Assembly (NCBI RefSeq): GCF_004803855.2
Contig: NZ_CP012552.1
Location: 1,674,001-1,738,000, forward strand
DNA from: Campylobacter sp. RM16192
GTDB lineage: Bacteria; Campylobacterota; Campylobacteria; Campylobacterales; Campylobacteraceae
Length of the DNA: 64,000 nucleotides
Reading direction: 5' to 3'
Shown here: positions 34,766 to 44,957 of the stretch, in pieces
How positions within the stretch are numbered: the stretch's first letter is position 1
How the letters are laid out: each line of letters starts with the position of its first letter
Notes under the pieces: model-generated
The model's database searches: none
Told to the model about the DNA's origin: nothing
Seen by the model: the letters and a program-made list of their open reading frames with translations, nothing else
Position numbers and translations under genes: made by a program

Positions 34766-37700
34766 ATGTTTTCTAAATTTTTTATAGATAGACCTATCTT
34801 CGCGACGGTAGTATCTATAATCATCGTAATAGCAGGCTCAATGGCGATCAAAGGCCTTCCTGTCGAAGAGTATCCGCAGCTTACTCCGCCTCAAATTTCA
34901 GTAAGCGCCTCATATACGGGAGCCGATGCGCAGACTATCGCCGACTCGGTGGCAACGGTGATTGAAGATCAGATAAACGGTGTTGAAAATATGCTTTATA
35001 TGCAAAGCACCTCAAGCTCAAGCGGTACCATGGGCATAAACGTATATTTTAAGATAGGTGCAGACTCAAAGCAAGCGGCTATCGATGTAAATAACCGCGT
35101 TCAAGCAGCTCTTGCAAAGCTTCCTAGCGAGGTTCAGCAAAGAGGCGTAACGGTAAGAGAAAGAAGCTCAAGCATCCTTGAAGTTATATCATTTACTTCT
35201 GAAGATATGGACATCATCAAGATGCACAACTACGTGCTGGCAAACATCGAGGATGAGATCAAAAGAGTCGATGGAGTCGGAGATACCGCAGTTATCGGCA
35301 CCAAAGACTATGCCATGAGAATTTGGCTTAAGCCTGATCTGCTTGCTAAATTTAACATCTCAACAAGTGAAGTTATAACTCAAATCAATCAGCAAAACAA
35401 ACAATACGCCACAGGTAAGATAGGAGAGCAGCCAAACACTACGGATAATCCTTATGTTTTTTCTATTAGACCAGAAGGGCGTCTAAAAAGCGTGCAAGAA
35501 TTTGAAAATATAGTCTTAAGAACTTCAAAAGAAGGCACTATGCTAAAGCTAAAAGACGTAGCAAAAGTCGAGCTTGGAGCAAGAAGCTATGTGTTTGAAG
35601 GTATGCTAAACGGGCAAAAGATGGTGCCTATGCTCATTTTCTTGCAAAACGGCGCAAATGCTCTTGCGACAGCAAATGCCGTAAACAAAAAGCTTGACGA
35701 GCTATCAAAAAATTTTCCGACAGGATTTAAGCACACGGTCGCTTATAACCCTACCGATTTTATACAAGTATCCATAAATGAGGTTATGAAGACATTTTTA
35801 GAAGCGATGGTGCTTGTAATGGTCGTTATATATATGTTTTTAAAGAGTTTTCGCGCGACCATCATACCTATGCTTGCGGTGCCTGTATCTATCATAGGCA
35901 CTTTTGCAGGGCTTTATGCGATGGGCTTTACGATAAATTTGATAACACTCTTTGCCCTAGTGCTTGCTATCGGCATAGTTGTTGATGACGCCATTATCGT
36001 TATAGAAAATATAGAGAGAATTTTGCATGAAGAAGACATCAGCGTAAGAGACGCGGCTATAAAAGCGATGCAAGAGGTTTCTGCACCGGTAGTTTCTATC
36101 GTGCTTGTTCTTTCTGCGGTATTTATCCCGGTTGCATTTATGGAAGGATTTGTGGGCGTCATACAGCGTCAATTTGCGCTTACTTTAGTGGTTTCGGTTT
36201 GTATTTCAGGATTTGTCGCTCTTACTTTAACGCCGGCACTTTGTGTGGTCATGCTCAAAAAGCAAGAGTCGCAGCCGTTTTGGTTCGTGCGCAAATTTAA
36301 CGAATTTTTTGACTGGAGCACGAGCGTATTTACAGCAGGTGTCGCAAAAGTACTAAGACATATCATTCCAAGCTTCATCGCCATAGGCATTATGGGCTAT
36401 GCTATATTTGTGTTGTTTAACTCAATCCCTGGCAGCCTAGTGCCAGCTGAAGATAAAGGCTCAATAATCGCCATAACCTCGCTTCCGCCTGCTTCTGTCA
36501 TGGAGCGCACAAAAAAAGAGATGAAAGATATAAGCGAAGCATTTACTAAAAATCCAAACGTAGAATTTGCAACAGGCCTTGTTGGATATGATATGTTTGC
36601 CGGTGCGCTTAAAGAAAACTCGGCAGTTGCATTTATAAGACTTAAAGATTGGAGTGAAAGAAAGAGCGCAGATAGCTCAGCTAGCGCCTTGGTAGGTCAT
36701 TTTAATAAGATCTTTTGGGGCTCAAAAGAGTCAATGACTTTCGTCGTAAACGTCCCACCGATAACAGGGCTTAGCATAACAGGTGGCTTTGATATGTACC
36801 TGCTTAATAAAACCGGCAAAACATATAACGAGATCGAAAAAGACGCTTTAAAAGTAGTTGCCGCAGCAAATGCTCGCCCGGAGCTTACAAGTGTAAGAAC
36901 CACGCTTGAGACAACCTATCCGCAGTATAATCTAACAGTAGATAAGCAAAAGGCAAAGCTCTTAGGAGTAAGCGAGCCTGATATATTTAGCACCATAGCG
37001 GCAACCATCGGCTCATACTACGTAAATGACTTCAACATGCTTGGCAAGTCATATAACGTCTATGTAAGAGCTGTTGATACCTATAGAAATTCGCCTGAGG
37101 ACTTTAGAAATATCTTCGTTAAGTCAAACAGCGGCGAGATGATACCGCTAAATTCGCTTGTCACACTAAAGCGAGGAGTGGGACCTGATATCGTGGATAG
37201 ATTTAACCTCTTTCCTGCCGCTAAAATCATGGGCGATCCAAAACCTGGCTACACTTCAGGAGACGCGATAAAAGCGATAAGCGAAGTGGTGGCAGAGCAA
37301 CTCTCAAGCGATGAATACTCCATAAGCTGGTCAGGAAGCGCCTATCAAGAGGTTAGCTCGCAAGGAACAGGCACTACGGCATTTATATTTGGTATGGTGT
37401 TTGTGTTTTTGATTCTTGCTGCGCAATACGAAAGATGGCTCATCCCGCTTGCGGTTATCACGGCGGTACCGTTTGCGGTGTTTGGCTCGCTTGTGGCAGT
37501 TTGGGCTAGAGGACTAACTAACGATATATATTTTCAGATAGGGCTTTTGCTTCTTATCGGACTATCCGCTAAAAATGCGATCTTGATCGTGGAATTTGCG
37601 ATGCAAGAGCGCGAAAGCGGAAAGAGTGCCTTTGAAGCGGCTGTTAATGCGGCAAAATTAAGGTTTCGCCCAATTGTAATGACCTCTATCGCATTTACGC

Positions 37701-37900
37701 TAGGAGTTTTCCCGATGGTTATAAGCACCGGTGCAGGAGCTGCGTCTCGTCATGCGCTTGGTACCGGAGTTATCGGTGGCATGATAGCAGCAACCACGAT
37801 AGCGATATTTTTCGTGCCGATGTTTTACTATCTGCTTGAAAATTTAAACAACAAATTTTGGGATAAAAAGCCAAAAATAAAGGAGAGCGCCCATGCGTAA
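34766..37900 (+). CDS. cmeB: RND multidrug efflux inner-membrane pump CmeB
   Basis: 1044-residue HAE1-type RND transporter, a proton-driven trimer exporting bile salts and antibiotics. Twelve helices with two large periplasmic loops. The proton-relay pair of aspartates lies in helix four (GIVVDDAIIVIENIER, about residues 403-418). Other family segments: MFSKFFIDRPIFATVVSI at the N-terminus, GFVGVIQRQFALTL, and LLIGLSAKNAILIVEFA in the second half. Starts one base after the cmeA stop and overlaps cmeC by eight bases. Intact and of typical length. Confidence 0.96.
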   Translation: MFSKFFIDRPIFATVVSIIIVIAGSMAIKGLPVEEYPQLTPPQISVSASYTGADAQTIADSVATVIEDQINGVENMLYMQSTSSSSGTMGINVYFKIGADSKQAAIDVNNRVQAALAKLPSEVQQRGVTVRERSSSILEVISFTSEDMDIIKMHNYVLANIEDEIKRVDGVGDTAVIGTKDYAMRIWLKPDLLAKFNISTSEVITQINQQNKQYATGKIGEQPNTTDNPYVFSIRPEGRLKSVQEFENIVLRTSKEGTMLKLKDVAKVELGARSYVFEGMLNGQKMVPMLIFLQNGANALATANAVNKKLDELSKNFPTGFKHTVAYNPTDFIQVSINEVMKTFLEAMVLVMVVIYMFLKSFRATIIPMLAVPVSIIGTFAGLYAMGFTINLITLFALVLAIGIVVDDAIIVIENIERILHEEDISVRDAAIKAMQEVSAPVVSIVLVLSAVFIPVAFMEGFVGVIQRQFALTLVVSVCISGFVALTLTPALCVVMLKKQESQPFWFVRKFNEFFDWSTSVFTAGVAKVLRHIIPSFIAIGIMGYAIFVLFNSIPGSLVPAEDKGSIIAITSLPPASVMERTKKEMKDISEAFTKNPNVEFATGLVGYDMFAGALKENSAVAFIRLKDWSERKSADSSASALVGHFNKIFWGSKESMTFVVNVPPITGLSITGGFDMYLLNKTGKTYNEIEKDALKVVAAANARPELTSVRTTLETTYPQYNLTVDKQKAKLLGVSEPDIFSTIAATIGSYYVNDFNMLGKSYNVYVRAVDTYRNSPEDFRNIFVKSNSGEMIPLNSLVTLKRGVGPDIVDRFNLFPAAKIMGDPKPGYTSGDAIKAISEVVAEQLSSDEYSISWSGSAYQEVSSQGTGTTAFIFGMVFVFLILAAQYERWLIPLAVITAVPFAVFGSLVAVWARGLTNDIYFQIGLLLLIGLSAKNAILIVEFAMQERESGKSAFEAAVNAAKLRFRPIVMTSIAFTLGVFPMVISTGAGAASRHALGTGVIGGMIAATTIAIFFVPMFYYLLENLNNKFWDKKPKIKESAHA

Positions 37901-39278
37901 TATACTCATAATCGCTGTTGCGATATTTTTTGCAGGCTGCTCGTTTAGACCTGATTTACCAAATGTCGATACAAATTTTGAGGCGACATATCAGCTAACA
38001 ACCGATATCAAAGATAAATGGTGGGAAGAATTTGGCGATGAAAATTTAAACACTATCGTTGAAGATGCGCTTAACAACAATATTGATCTTAAGATAGCCT
38101 TTTTAAATTTGCAAAAGGCAGAAGCAAGCCTTGGAATAGCAAGTGCTGATCTTTTTCCTAGCGTAAATTTAAACGCAGGTGCCACAAGAGCTAGAACAAG
38201 CGGCGAAACCTATACAAAGCAAGACAATGTAAAATACACAAACCACTCTCTAAATTTCGGGCTAAACTACGAGATAGATCTTTGGGGCAGGGTCAAAAAC
38301 AGCATAGAAGCTTCCAAGTCAAGCTTAAAAGCGAGCAAATTTGACTACGACAGCGCAAGACTTACCATAGCATCAAATATCGCCAAAAGCTACTTCACTT
38401 TGGTTGCTTTAAACATGCGAGAAAAGGTGCTAAGCGATACTCTCAAAAACTATGAAGAGATAATGAAATTTAGAAAAACTCAGCTTGAGTTTGGAAGTGT
38501 CGATAACATCACCTTTTTGCAAAGCAAAGCTCAAGTAGATAGCGCCAAAGCAAGCCTTGTGGATATAAAAAATTCAATCAGCCTAGCGTTAAATTCACTT
38601 AGCATAATGAGCGGCAATAGCAACAATAAAATTTTAAAAGGTGCCGTAAAAAGCTCCAAAAAATTACCAAAAGAACCAGAAGTAAAAGCCGGCATAAGTG
38701 CAGATATATTACTTAGAAGAAGCGATGTCGCCAGTGCTTATGAAACACTAAAAAGCACAAACGCCCTAGTTGGCGTATCTAAAGCCGCTTACTATCCATC
38801 CATCTCCTTAACCGGGCTTTTTGGATTTGTTAGCGAAGATTTATCTAGGCTATTTGTGGTAAATGCTAACAGTTGGAGTCTAGGAGGCTCTTTAACCCAA
38901 AAGATATTTGACCATGGACGCATCAAAAATCAAGTAAAAATAGCCGAAACCAACGAGCAAATAGCGGCTCTAAACTACGAAAAAACTGTAAAAACAGCCC
39001 TTAGCGAAGTTAAAAATGCACTTACTTCAAGGCAAAACGCAAAGCTTTCAGAGCAAAGCATCAAAGAGCTTTTAAACTCACAACACAAAATTTACAGCAT
39101 TGCTAAAAGTAGATTTGACGAGGGCTACAGCAGCCACCTTGAACTACTTGACGCACAAAGAAATCTGCTTGCCACAGAGCTTCAAAATATAAATGCAAAT
39201 TTAAACGTATTAAATTCAGTTGTAGGAGTTTATAAGGCATTTGGCGGAGGGTTTAAACTTGAGAGCGAATTAAAATAA
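37893..39278 (+). CDS. cmeC: Outer-membrane efflux channel CmeC (TolC/OprM type)
   Basis: 461-residue outer-membrane factor of the OprM type. Lipobox FAGC (Cys at about residue 16), then two repeated coiled-coil/beta segments: LWGRVKNSIEASKSSLKASK in the first half and KIFDHGRIKNQVKIAETNEQ in the second. RRSDVASAYETLKSTNALVG matches the conserved second repeat start. Forms the trimeric exit duct of the CmeABC pump. It ends 11 bases before a strong hairpin that closes the operon. Confidence 0.95.
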   Translation: MRNILIIAVAIFFAGCSFRPDLPNVDTNFEATYQLTTDIKDKWWEEFGDENLNTIVEDALNNNIDLKIAFLNLQKAEASLGIASADLFPSVNLNAGATRARTSGETYTKQDNVKYTNHSLNFGLNYEIDLWGRVKNSIEASKSSLKASKFDYDSARLTIASNIAKSYFTLVALNMREKVLSDTLKNYEEIMKFRKTQLEFGSVDNITFLQSKAQVDSAKASLVDIKNSISLALNSLSIMSGNSNNKILKGAVKSSKKLPKEPEVKAGISADILLRRSDVASAYETLKSTNALVGVSKAAYYPSISLTGLFGFVSEDLSRLFVVNANSWSLGGSLTQKIFDHGRIKNQVKIAETNEQIAALNYEKTVKTALSEVKNALTSRQNAKLSEQSIKELLNSQHKIYSIAKSRFDEGYSSHLELLDAQRNLLATELQNINANLNVLNSVVGVYKAFGGGFKLESELK

Positions 39279-39288
39279 CACTAAAGCG

Positions 39289-39310
39289 GAAGCTAGAAAA
39301 TTCTAGCTTC
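39289..39310. terminator. Bidirectional terminator between cmeC and purN
   Basis: GAAGCTAGAA and TTCTAGCTTC form a 10-bp stem with a two-base loop between convergent genes, with T-rich sequence following on the plus strand. Confidence 0.8.
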
Positions 39311-39321
39311 TATAAACTTTC

Positions 39322-39897
39322 TTATTTGCAAAGAATTTTTACGATACTTTCAGGCAAAATTTCATGCTCTATGGCGTGAATTTTCTCTTCAAACTCTTCT
39401 AGGCTCATATCATCACTTTTTTCAAAGGCTCGCTGCATGATAAGCTTACCGCCGTCAAGTTCTTCGCTAACATAGTGCACACTAACGCCGCCTACTAACA
39501 TCTCGCTTTCAAAACTCTCTTTTATGGCGTGAGCACCCTTAAAAAGTGGCAGAAGTGACGGATGAAGGTTGATAGCTTTTATCTGATTTGTAAAAACGGG
39601 AGTTAGAATTCTCATAAAGCCAGCAAACACGGTTAGATCGACATTATGTTTTTTTATCTCGTCAACTAACGCTTGATCAAACTCCTGCCTTGAAGCAAAA
39701 TTCGTATGCTCTATAATCACGCTTTCAAGCCCGTATCTGCGCGCTCGCTCTATGCCGTAAGCGTTAGCTTTGTTTGTTAGTGTTAGCACTACTTCGATTT
39801 TAACGTTATTAAAAATTTTATTATGAACTTTTTGAAGGATTGCCTCTAAATTTGAGCCGCTTCCGCTAAATAAAACCGCTATTTTTTTCGTAACCAT
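39322..39897 (-). CDS. purN: Phosphoribosylglycinamide formyltransferase
   Basis: 191-residue GAR transformylase of purine synthesis, using 10-formyltetrahydrofolate. Motifs: FSGSGSNLEAIL at the N-terminus for substrate phosphate binding, FAGFMRILTP, the catalytic NLHPSLLPLFKGAHA (Asn and His, about residues 107-121), and ELDGGKLIMQ with the catalytic Asp. Length typical. Starts within the end of the nnrD/E gene (19-bp overlap), so cotranscribed with it. Confidence 0.95.
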   Translation of the reverse strand: MVTKKIAVLFSGSGSNLEAILQKVHNKIFNNVKIEVVLTLTNKANAYGIERARRYGLESVIIEHTNFASRQEFDQALVDEIKKHNVDLTVFAGFMRILTPVFTNQIKAINLHPSLLPLFKGAHAIKESFESEMLVGGVSVHYVSEELDGGKLIMQRAFEKSDDMSLEEFEEKIHAIEHEILPESIVKILCK

Positions 39898-41288
39898 TTA
39901 AGCCCTTTTATGATATCTTTTGGAGTTATTGAGTAGTTATTTTGCTTTGATTTTCGCACGCTTAACGCGTGAGCTAAAGTGCCGCTTATCGCCGCATCAA
40001 GCGCAGTGTAGCCTTGAGCAAGTAAAGAGATGATTATGCCACTTAGTGCGTCACCGCTTCCTGCTTTTGAAAGTGCAACACTTCCGTAGGGCATAACGTA
40101 AATTTTTCCGCCGTAAGCTATGATCGTGTTAGCGCCTTTTAGCACTAGCACATTTGGAAATTTTTTGCTCCACGCTATAGCAAGCTCAAAGCGATTTTCT
40201 TGAATTTCTTGCACGCTAAATTCCCCAAATCCACCAAGCTCTAAAAGCGAACTAAACTCCTTTGGATGAGGGGTTATAACGATATCTTTTTTAGATTTTA
40301 AAAGCTCTATCGTAAGCTTTTCGTAACACATATCGGCATCAAGCACTAACGCTTTTTTGCTATTAAGCGCTTTAAAAAGCTCTGTTTTTTTAGCCTCATC
40401 AAGCTTTCCAAGCCCCATTCCAAGAGCTCCGTAAGCCATCTTTTGGGTTATCTCTTTTGCATTCATTAAAATCGGATCTGTTATCAAATTTTTAGATTTA
40501 CTAACGATACTAACAAGCCCTGCACCCATCGCTAAAGCCGCTTTCCCAGCTATTTGAACTGCTCCGCTAAGCTCTCCGCTAACTATAAAAACATGTCCGA
40601 AATCACTCTTGTTAGTGTTAGCTTTATTTCTAAAAGGCAAATTCATATCGTTTTTTTGAAGTTTAAAAGTATCGGTTTCGCCTTCAAATTTAACATCAGT
40701 AAGCCCCAAATTAACAAGTCTAATCTTACCTGTAAAATCCTTGGCAAAATCAGAATAAAGCCCGATCTTCCTAGCTCCCATAGTTATAGTTGTGTCCGCC
40801 TTAAAAACGGCACCACAGCTATTTCCAAGCTCGTTAAGCCCGCTTGGTATATCGCAAGCTATCTTGTAGGCTTTCATTTCATTTATAGAACTTATGAGAT
40901 CTACCGTCTTTTTATCTAAATTTCTATTTAGCCCGGAGCCAAAAATTCCATCTATAACGCACCTGTATTTGCCGATTTTTTTAACTTGCTTGACTCCAAG
41001 TTTAAAGGCTCTATCAAGCTGAATTTTTAGCATATCGTTTTGCTTTTCAAACGCCAAAAAGAGCTCGCACTCATACTCGCCGCTTAACATCCTGAGAGTA
41101 GCGGCTACGTCCGCACCGTTATTTCCACTACCGCAAACACCTAAAATTTTTACGCCCTTTTTAACTTTTTTATGTACCTCTTTTGCAAGTGCATTTGCAG
41201 CATTTTCCATCAAAATTTCGTTGCTTAGCCCAAATTTTAAGCAGGCAAGCTCATCAAGCTTAGAAGTGTTTAAAAACAGTTTTTTCAT
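39879..41288 (-). CDS. nnr: Bifunctional NAD(P)H-hydrate epimerase / ADP-dependent dehydratase
   Basis: 469-residue fusion that repairs hydrated NAD(P)H. N-terminal YjeF_N epimerase domain (about 1-205) with VCGSGNNGADVAATLRML and DGIFGSGLNR. The C-terminal ribokinase-like dehydratase domain has LVLDADMCYE, ITPHPKEFSSLLE, VLKGANTIIAYGGK and the catalytic GSGDALSGIIISLLAQG near residue 425. Both activities look intact. Overlaps comM by four bases and purN by 19. Confidence 0.94.
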   Translation of the reverse strand: MKKLFLNTSKLDELACLKFGLSNEILMENAANALAKEVHKKVKKGVKILGVCGSGNNGADVAATLRMLSGEYECELFLAFEKQNDMLKIQLDRAFKLGVKQVKKIGKYRCVIDGIFGSGLNRNLDKKTVDLISSINEMKAYKIACDIPSGLNELGNSCGAVFKADTTITMGARKIGLYSDFAKDFTGKIRLVNLGLTDVKFEGETDTFKLQKNDMNLPFRNKANTNKSDFGHVFIVSGELSGAVQIAGKAALAMGAGLVSIVSKSKNLITDPILMNAKEITQKMAYGALGMGLGKLDEAKKTELFKALNSKKALVLDADMCYEKLTIELLKSKKDIVITPHPKEFSSLLELGGFGEFSVQEIQENRFELAIAWSKKFPNVLVLKGANTIIAYGGKIYVMPYGSVALSKAGSGDALSGIIISLLAQGYTALDAAISGTLAHALSVRKSKQNNYSITPKDIIKGLKWLRKK

Positions 41289-42811
41289 GTTTCGCTCCTT
41301 ACTCGAAAGCTTAAAGCCTCTAAGATATGAGGTTTTTTGATGATTTGCGAGCCGTCAAGATCGGCGATCGTACGAGCTACTTTTAAAGTCTTATTTATAC
41401 CGCGCTGAGTTAGTACAAATCGCCCAACCGACATATCTAGCACGCTTTTAGCTTCACTATCGCAAATGCAAAATTTAGCTATCTCTTCGTCACTTAGCTT
41501 GCCGTTTAGCTCGCTTTGTCCTCGCTTCATTTGCGCTTCAAAAACACGCAAAACTTCACGCTGCATATCGGTACTCGTTATATCGCTTTTGTCGCTACTT
41601 GCAACCTCATCCATAGGCACGTGCAGGTCGATCCTGTCTAATAGAGGCTCCGAAATTTTAGCCTTGTATCGCTTGATATCGGTTTCTAAACATCTGCAAT
41701 TTAGCTGCTTTGAGAACAAATTTCCGCACGGGCAAGGATTCATCGCTCCAACAAACATAAATTTTGTCTTGTAAGTTATCTTAGAATTTACCCTTGAGAT
41801 GTGGATTTGGTTATCCTCAAGCGGTTCGCGCAAGCTTTCTAAAATTTGCTTGCCAAAATGCGGAAGCTCGTCAAAAAACAGTATCCCGCCGTTTGCAAGT
41901 GCGACTTCACCTATCCTTGCGCTTGCCGTTCCGCCTCCAAATATCGAGCTTTTTGTCGATGTATGATGCGGACTTCTAAAAGCTCTAAGTGCGCTAAATT
42001 CGTGATCTTGCAAATTTAGCGACGCGTATGCCGCGCTTAGTAAAATTTCATCTAAATTTTGAGGCGGAAGGATATATCTTAAGCGCTTTGCGCTCATGCT
42101 TTTGCCACACCCAGGGCTTCCTTCAAAGATGATGTTATGCATACCACAAGCAGCTATGAGGCAGGCTCTTTTGGCTCTAGCTTGACCTTTGATATCCTTA
42201 AAATCAAGCTCAAATTTTGAGTTTGCGACATAACTTTTGCCACAAATTTGAGTCAAATTTGAAAATAGAGGATGAGTCTCTTTGGCTAAACATTGCTGCT
42301 TAAACTCATCATCAAGAAAAAATTTTATCGCCTCATCAAGCTTATTTACAGCATAAATTTCTAAATTCGGTATCATCGCAGCATTTTTAGCTATCTCTTT
42401 TGGCACTAAAACCTTAGCCTTTGTAACGCTTGTGCTTAAAAACAAAAGTATAGAAAACATGCTTGCCGTGCTCTTGATGCTTCCGTCAAGTCCAAGCTCG
42501 CCAAAGACGAAAAATTCGCTAAAAGAGTTGCTCCTAACCTCTTTTTGTAAAGCGATCAAAAGCGCGATAGGAAGGTCAAAATAACTGCCCGTCTTTGGCA
42601 TGTCTGAAGGAGAGAGATTTATGATGATTTTTTGAGCGGGAAAGGAGAAATTTTGAGCTAGAAGAGCTGACTTTACCCTTGCTTCGCTCTCTTTGATACT
42701 TGTGCTTGCAAGCCCTACGATGCTAATTGCTGGCAACCCTCTATTAAATGTTGCTTCTACATCAACAATCTTTAAACCATCTGTGTAAGTAGCGCATTTT
42801 AGCGATTTCAT
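41285..42811 (-). CDS. YifB/ComM family Mg-chelatase-like AAA ATPase
   Basis: 508 residues. An N-terminal S5/Lon-protease-like domain (about 1-170, VEATFNRGLPAISIVGLA) precedes an Mg-chelatase-type AAA+ core: Walker A EGSPGCGKSMSA (about 233-244), GGILFFDELPHF Walker B, the MNPCPCGN zinc-like motif, and the C-terminal LTQRGINKTLKVARTIADL. ComM homologues are hexameric helicases for branch migration in natural transformation. Overlaps def by four bases upstream and nnr by four downstream. Confidence 0.92.
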   Translation of the reverse strand: MKSLKCATYTDGLKIVDVEATFNRGLPAISIVGLASTSIKESEARVKSALLAQNFSFPAQKIIINLSPSDMPKTGSYFDLPIALLIALQKEVRSNSFSEFFVFGELGLDGSIKSTASMFSILLFLSTSVTKAKVLVPKEIAKNAAMIPNLEIYAVNKLDEAIKFFLDDEFKQQCLAKETHPLFSNLTQICGKSYVANSKFELDFKDIKGQARAKRACLIAACGMHNIIFEGSPGCGKSMSAKRLRYILPPQNLDEILLSAAYASLNLQDHEFSALRAFRSPHHTSTKSSIFGGGTASARIGEVALANGGILFFDELPHFGKQILESLREPLEDNQIHISRVNSKITYKTKFMFVGAMNPCPCGNLFSKQLNCRCLETDIKRYKAKISEPLLDRIDLHVPMDEVASSDKSDITSTDMQREVLRVFEAQMKRGQSELNGKLSDEEIAKFCICDSEAKSVLDMSVGRFVLTQRGINKTLKVARTIADLDGSQIIKKPHILEALSFRVRSET

Positions 42812-43326
42812 AAAGTTTTATTCTTTAACTTCCTATACTCTTTATCAAATTTTTTGCGTTTGTTGTAGCCGATTTTTTCTATAAAAAGATGTCCGTCAAG
42901 GTGATCCATCTCATGTTGTATCGCAACAGCTAAAAGCCCGTCCGCTTCAAGCTCGCACTCTTTGCCGTATCTATCGTGATAGTTTAGAGTGATCTTTTCG
43001 GCACGTTTAACATCTTCGTAAAATCCTGGCACGCTAAGGCAACCTTCTTGGAAAATTTGCTCGCCCTCTTTGCAAACTATTTTTGGGTTGATTATCTCAA
43101 ACAAATCGGCTCTTTCTTGAATTTCGCTCTCTTCGTTTACTAAATTTATAATCAATGCTCTGATAGGGTTTCCAACCTGGATAGCTGCTAATCCGATGCC
43201 ATTTTTGGCTATCATTGTATCGTACATATTATCCAATAAGGTATGCAAATTTTGATCAAAAATATCAACATGTGATGATTTTTGATATAGCCTTTTATCA
43301 GGATAGGTTAAAACTGCCAATATCAT
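42808..43326 (-). CDS. def: Peptide deformylase
   Basis: 172-residue metalloprotease removing the formyl group from nascent proteins. All three motifs are present: GIGLAAIQVG (about 42-51), EGCLSVPG (about 93-100, metal Cys) and QHEMDHLDGH (about 132-141, HEXXH). Starts with ATG, seven bases after the GGDEF-like gene. Part of the tig-clpP-GGDEF-def run, matching C. jejuni order except for the extra GGDEF-like gene. Confidence 0.97.
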   Translation of the reverse strand: MILAVLTYPDKRLYQKSSHVDIFDQNLHTLLDNMYDTMIAKNGIGLAAIQVGNPIRALIINLVNEESEIQERADLFEIINPKIVCKEGEQIFQEGCLSVPGFYEDVKRAEKITLNYHDRYGKECELEADGLLAVAIQHEMDHLDGHLFIEKIGYNKRKKFDKEYRKLKNKTL

Positions 43327-43333
43327 GATTAAA

Positions 43334-44353
43334 CTACTTATCCTCTACTATCACGTATTTTGACTTATGCCGTCCACTTTTTGCAAGCATATCTAGAGTA
43401 TGCGAAAAAACTTCTTCAATAGTCTTTGTAGTATCTAGATCACAAACCGCTATTTCCATATCTATTTCAAGATCAGTTTCAGATGTCAAAAATGTCGCTG
43501 TATAAAACATATCAGCAATTCTTTCGCAAGCTTTTTTTGCACCCTCTATATCAGTGTGCTTCATAAGCATAGCAAAAATTCCATCTCCATAATGGGCTAA
43601 AATATCACTCCTTCTTGATGTTCTAAGAAGAAATCTTGAGATGTTTTTAAGTATCGCCTGCCTATCTCTAACGCCTAAAAGATTCATCATTTCATCTTTT
43701 GGCTTTACAAGCATAAAAGATGATTTATATCCATATTTTTTTACATATTGAAGCTCTGATTCCAAAGTTTTTAGGAAAAACTTTTTATTATAAAGATCAA
43801 ATTTAGGATCGTATATTGATTGCTCCTCCACGACTTTAAAAACTCTGCTGATCTCTTCATAGTTTAATTTAATAACATCAATATGCTTATTGATTAAAGC
43901 ATTAAGCTTATCCAAGTCATCATTAAATGCGTTAAACACGCTTTGAACTGTAAGTAAATTCGAATTTGCCTCAAGGCTATCTGAGCGTTTTTTTATAATA
44001 GTTTTCATAATTCCAAGGTTTTTATATATAAGCGCAACCGCTTGCAACATGCTTTTTATTTGAGCAAAACTCTGCTTAATCTCGCGCTCTATATAAATTT
44101 GCCTATAGTCTTCTATTCTGCCTATCTCATCTTCAATCTCTATAATCTCAGTAATTTTTTTCTTAAAATCATCAGGCTTTTTATCAAGCATCTTTTCAAA
44201 GAAAATAGAGTAATTTTTAGGAATAGACGGGATATTTTCCTCTATAAGCTCTTTTATAACATCCTCAGAAAACCCATATATATTAAACTCTGCAGGCTCT
44301 TTATCTTTTATAGTTACGGTATTGCCTGTCTTTTTTTTATTAACCTTAATCAA
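43334..44353 (-). CDS. Degenerate GGDEF domain protein
   Basis: 339 residues. An N-terminal helical region of about 170 residues precedes a GGDEF domain recognisable from DPKFDLYNKKFFLKTLE near residue 182 and the later ACERIADMFY segment. The signature loop, normally GG(D/E)EF, is Tyr-Gly-Asp-Gly-Ile (255-259), so cyclic di-GMP synthesis is unlikely and a binding or scaffolding role is more plausible. The start is TTG at 44353 with GAGG seven bases upstream. It sits between clpP and def, inserted into an otherwise conserved proteostasis cluster. Confidence 0.85.
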   Translation of the reverse strand: MIKVNKKKTGNTVTIKDKEPAEFNIYGFSEDVIKELIEENIPSIPKNYSIFFEKMLDKKPDDFKKKITEIIEIEDEIGRIEDYRQIYIEREIKQSFAQIKSMLQAVALIYKNLGIMKTIIKKRSDSLEANSNLLTVQSVFNAFNDDLDKLNALINKHIDVIKLNYEEISRVFKVVEEQSIYDPKFDLYNKKFFLKTLESELQYVKKYGYKSSFMLVKPKDEMMNLLGVRDRQAILKNISRFLLRTSRRSDILAHYGDGIFAMLMKHTDIEGAKKACERIADMFYTATFLTSETDLEIDMEIAVCDLDTTKTIEEVFSHTLDMLAKSGRHKSKYVIVEDK

Positions 44354-44366
44354 ATTCTAACCTCGC

Positions 44367-44957
44367 TTATTTAAAGCTCTTCTCCAAAACCTTATCTATA
44401 AGTCCATACTCTCTGGCTTCAAACGAACTCATGAAAAAATCACGATCAGTATCTTTGGCGATTTTACTTAGTTTTTGGCCTGTATTTTTAGCCAAAATAG
44501 AGTTTAAAATCTCTTTCATACGCAAAATTTCTTTTGCTTGTATCTCTATATCAGTCGCTTGTCCTCTAGCGCCGCCAAGCGGTTGGTGTATCATGATGCG
44601 AGAATTTGGAAGCGCATATCTCTTGCCATGTGTTCCGCAACTTAGCAAAAATGCCCCCATTGATGCTGCTTGACCTATGCAGATCGTGCACACATCTGGC
44701 TTGATGTAATTCATCGTATCATATATACTAAAGCCACTCGTGATAACTCCACCAGGACTATTTATGTATAAGTAGATATCTTTATCTGGATCTTCAGCTT
44801 CTAAAAACAGCATTTGAGCCACGATAGAAGAGGCTATACCGTCTTCTATCTCCCCGCTTAGCATTACGATGCGATCTTTTAATAGGCGAGAGTAGATATC
44901 ATAGCTTCGCTCGCCTTTGCTTGTTCGCTCGATTACGTATGGGACGTAATAGCTCAT
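44367..44957 (-). CDS. clpP: ATP-dependent Clp protease proteolytic subunit
   Basis: 196-residue ClpP serine protease. Catalytic Ser in [11 protein letters not shown] (about residue 98), His in [11 protein letters not shown] (about 123) and Asp in the DTDRDFFMS segment (about 172). The N-terminal axial-pore loop and [19 protein letters not shown] are typical. Overlaps trigger factor by four bases, so ribosome-linked folding and degradation are coexpressed. Confidence 0.97.
   Translation of the reverse strand: MSYYVPYVIERTSKGERSYDIYSRLLKDRIVMLSGEIEDGIASSIVAQMLFLEAEDPDKDIYLYINSPGGVITSGFSIYDTMNYIKPDVCTICIGQAASMGAFLLSCGTHGKRYALPNSRIMIHQPLGGARGQATDIEIQAKEILRMKEILNSILAKNTGQKLSKIAKDTDRDFFMSSFEAREYGLIDKVLEKSFK

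Noticed and set aside
36169-36390. Antisense open frames within cmeB
   Set aside because: Explained by codon bias of the long real gene.
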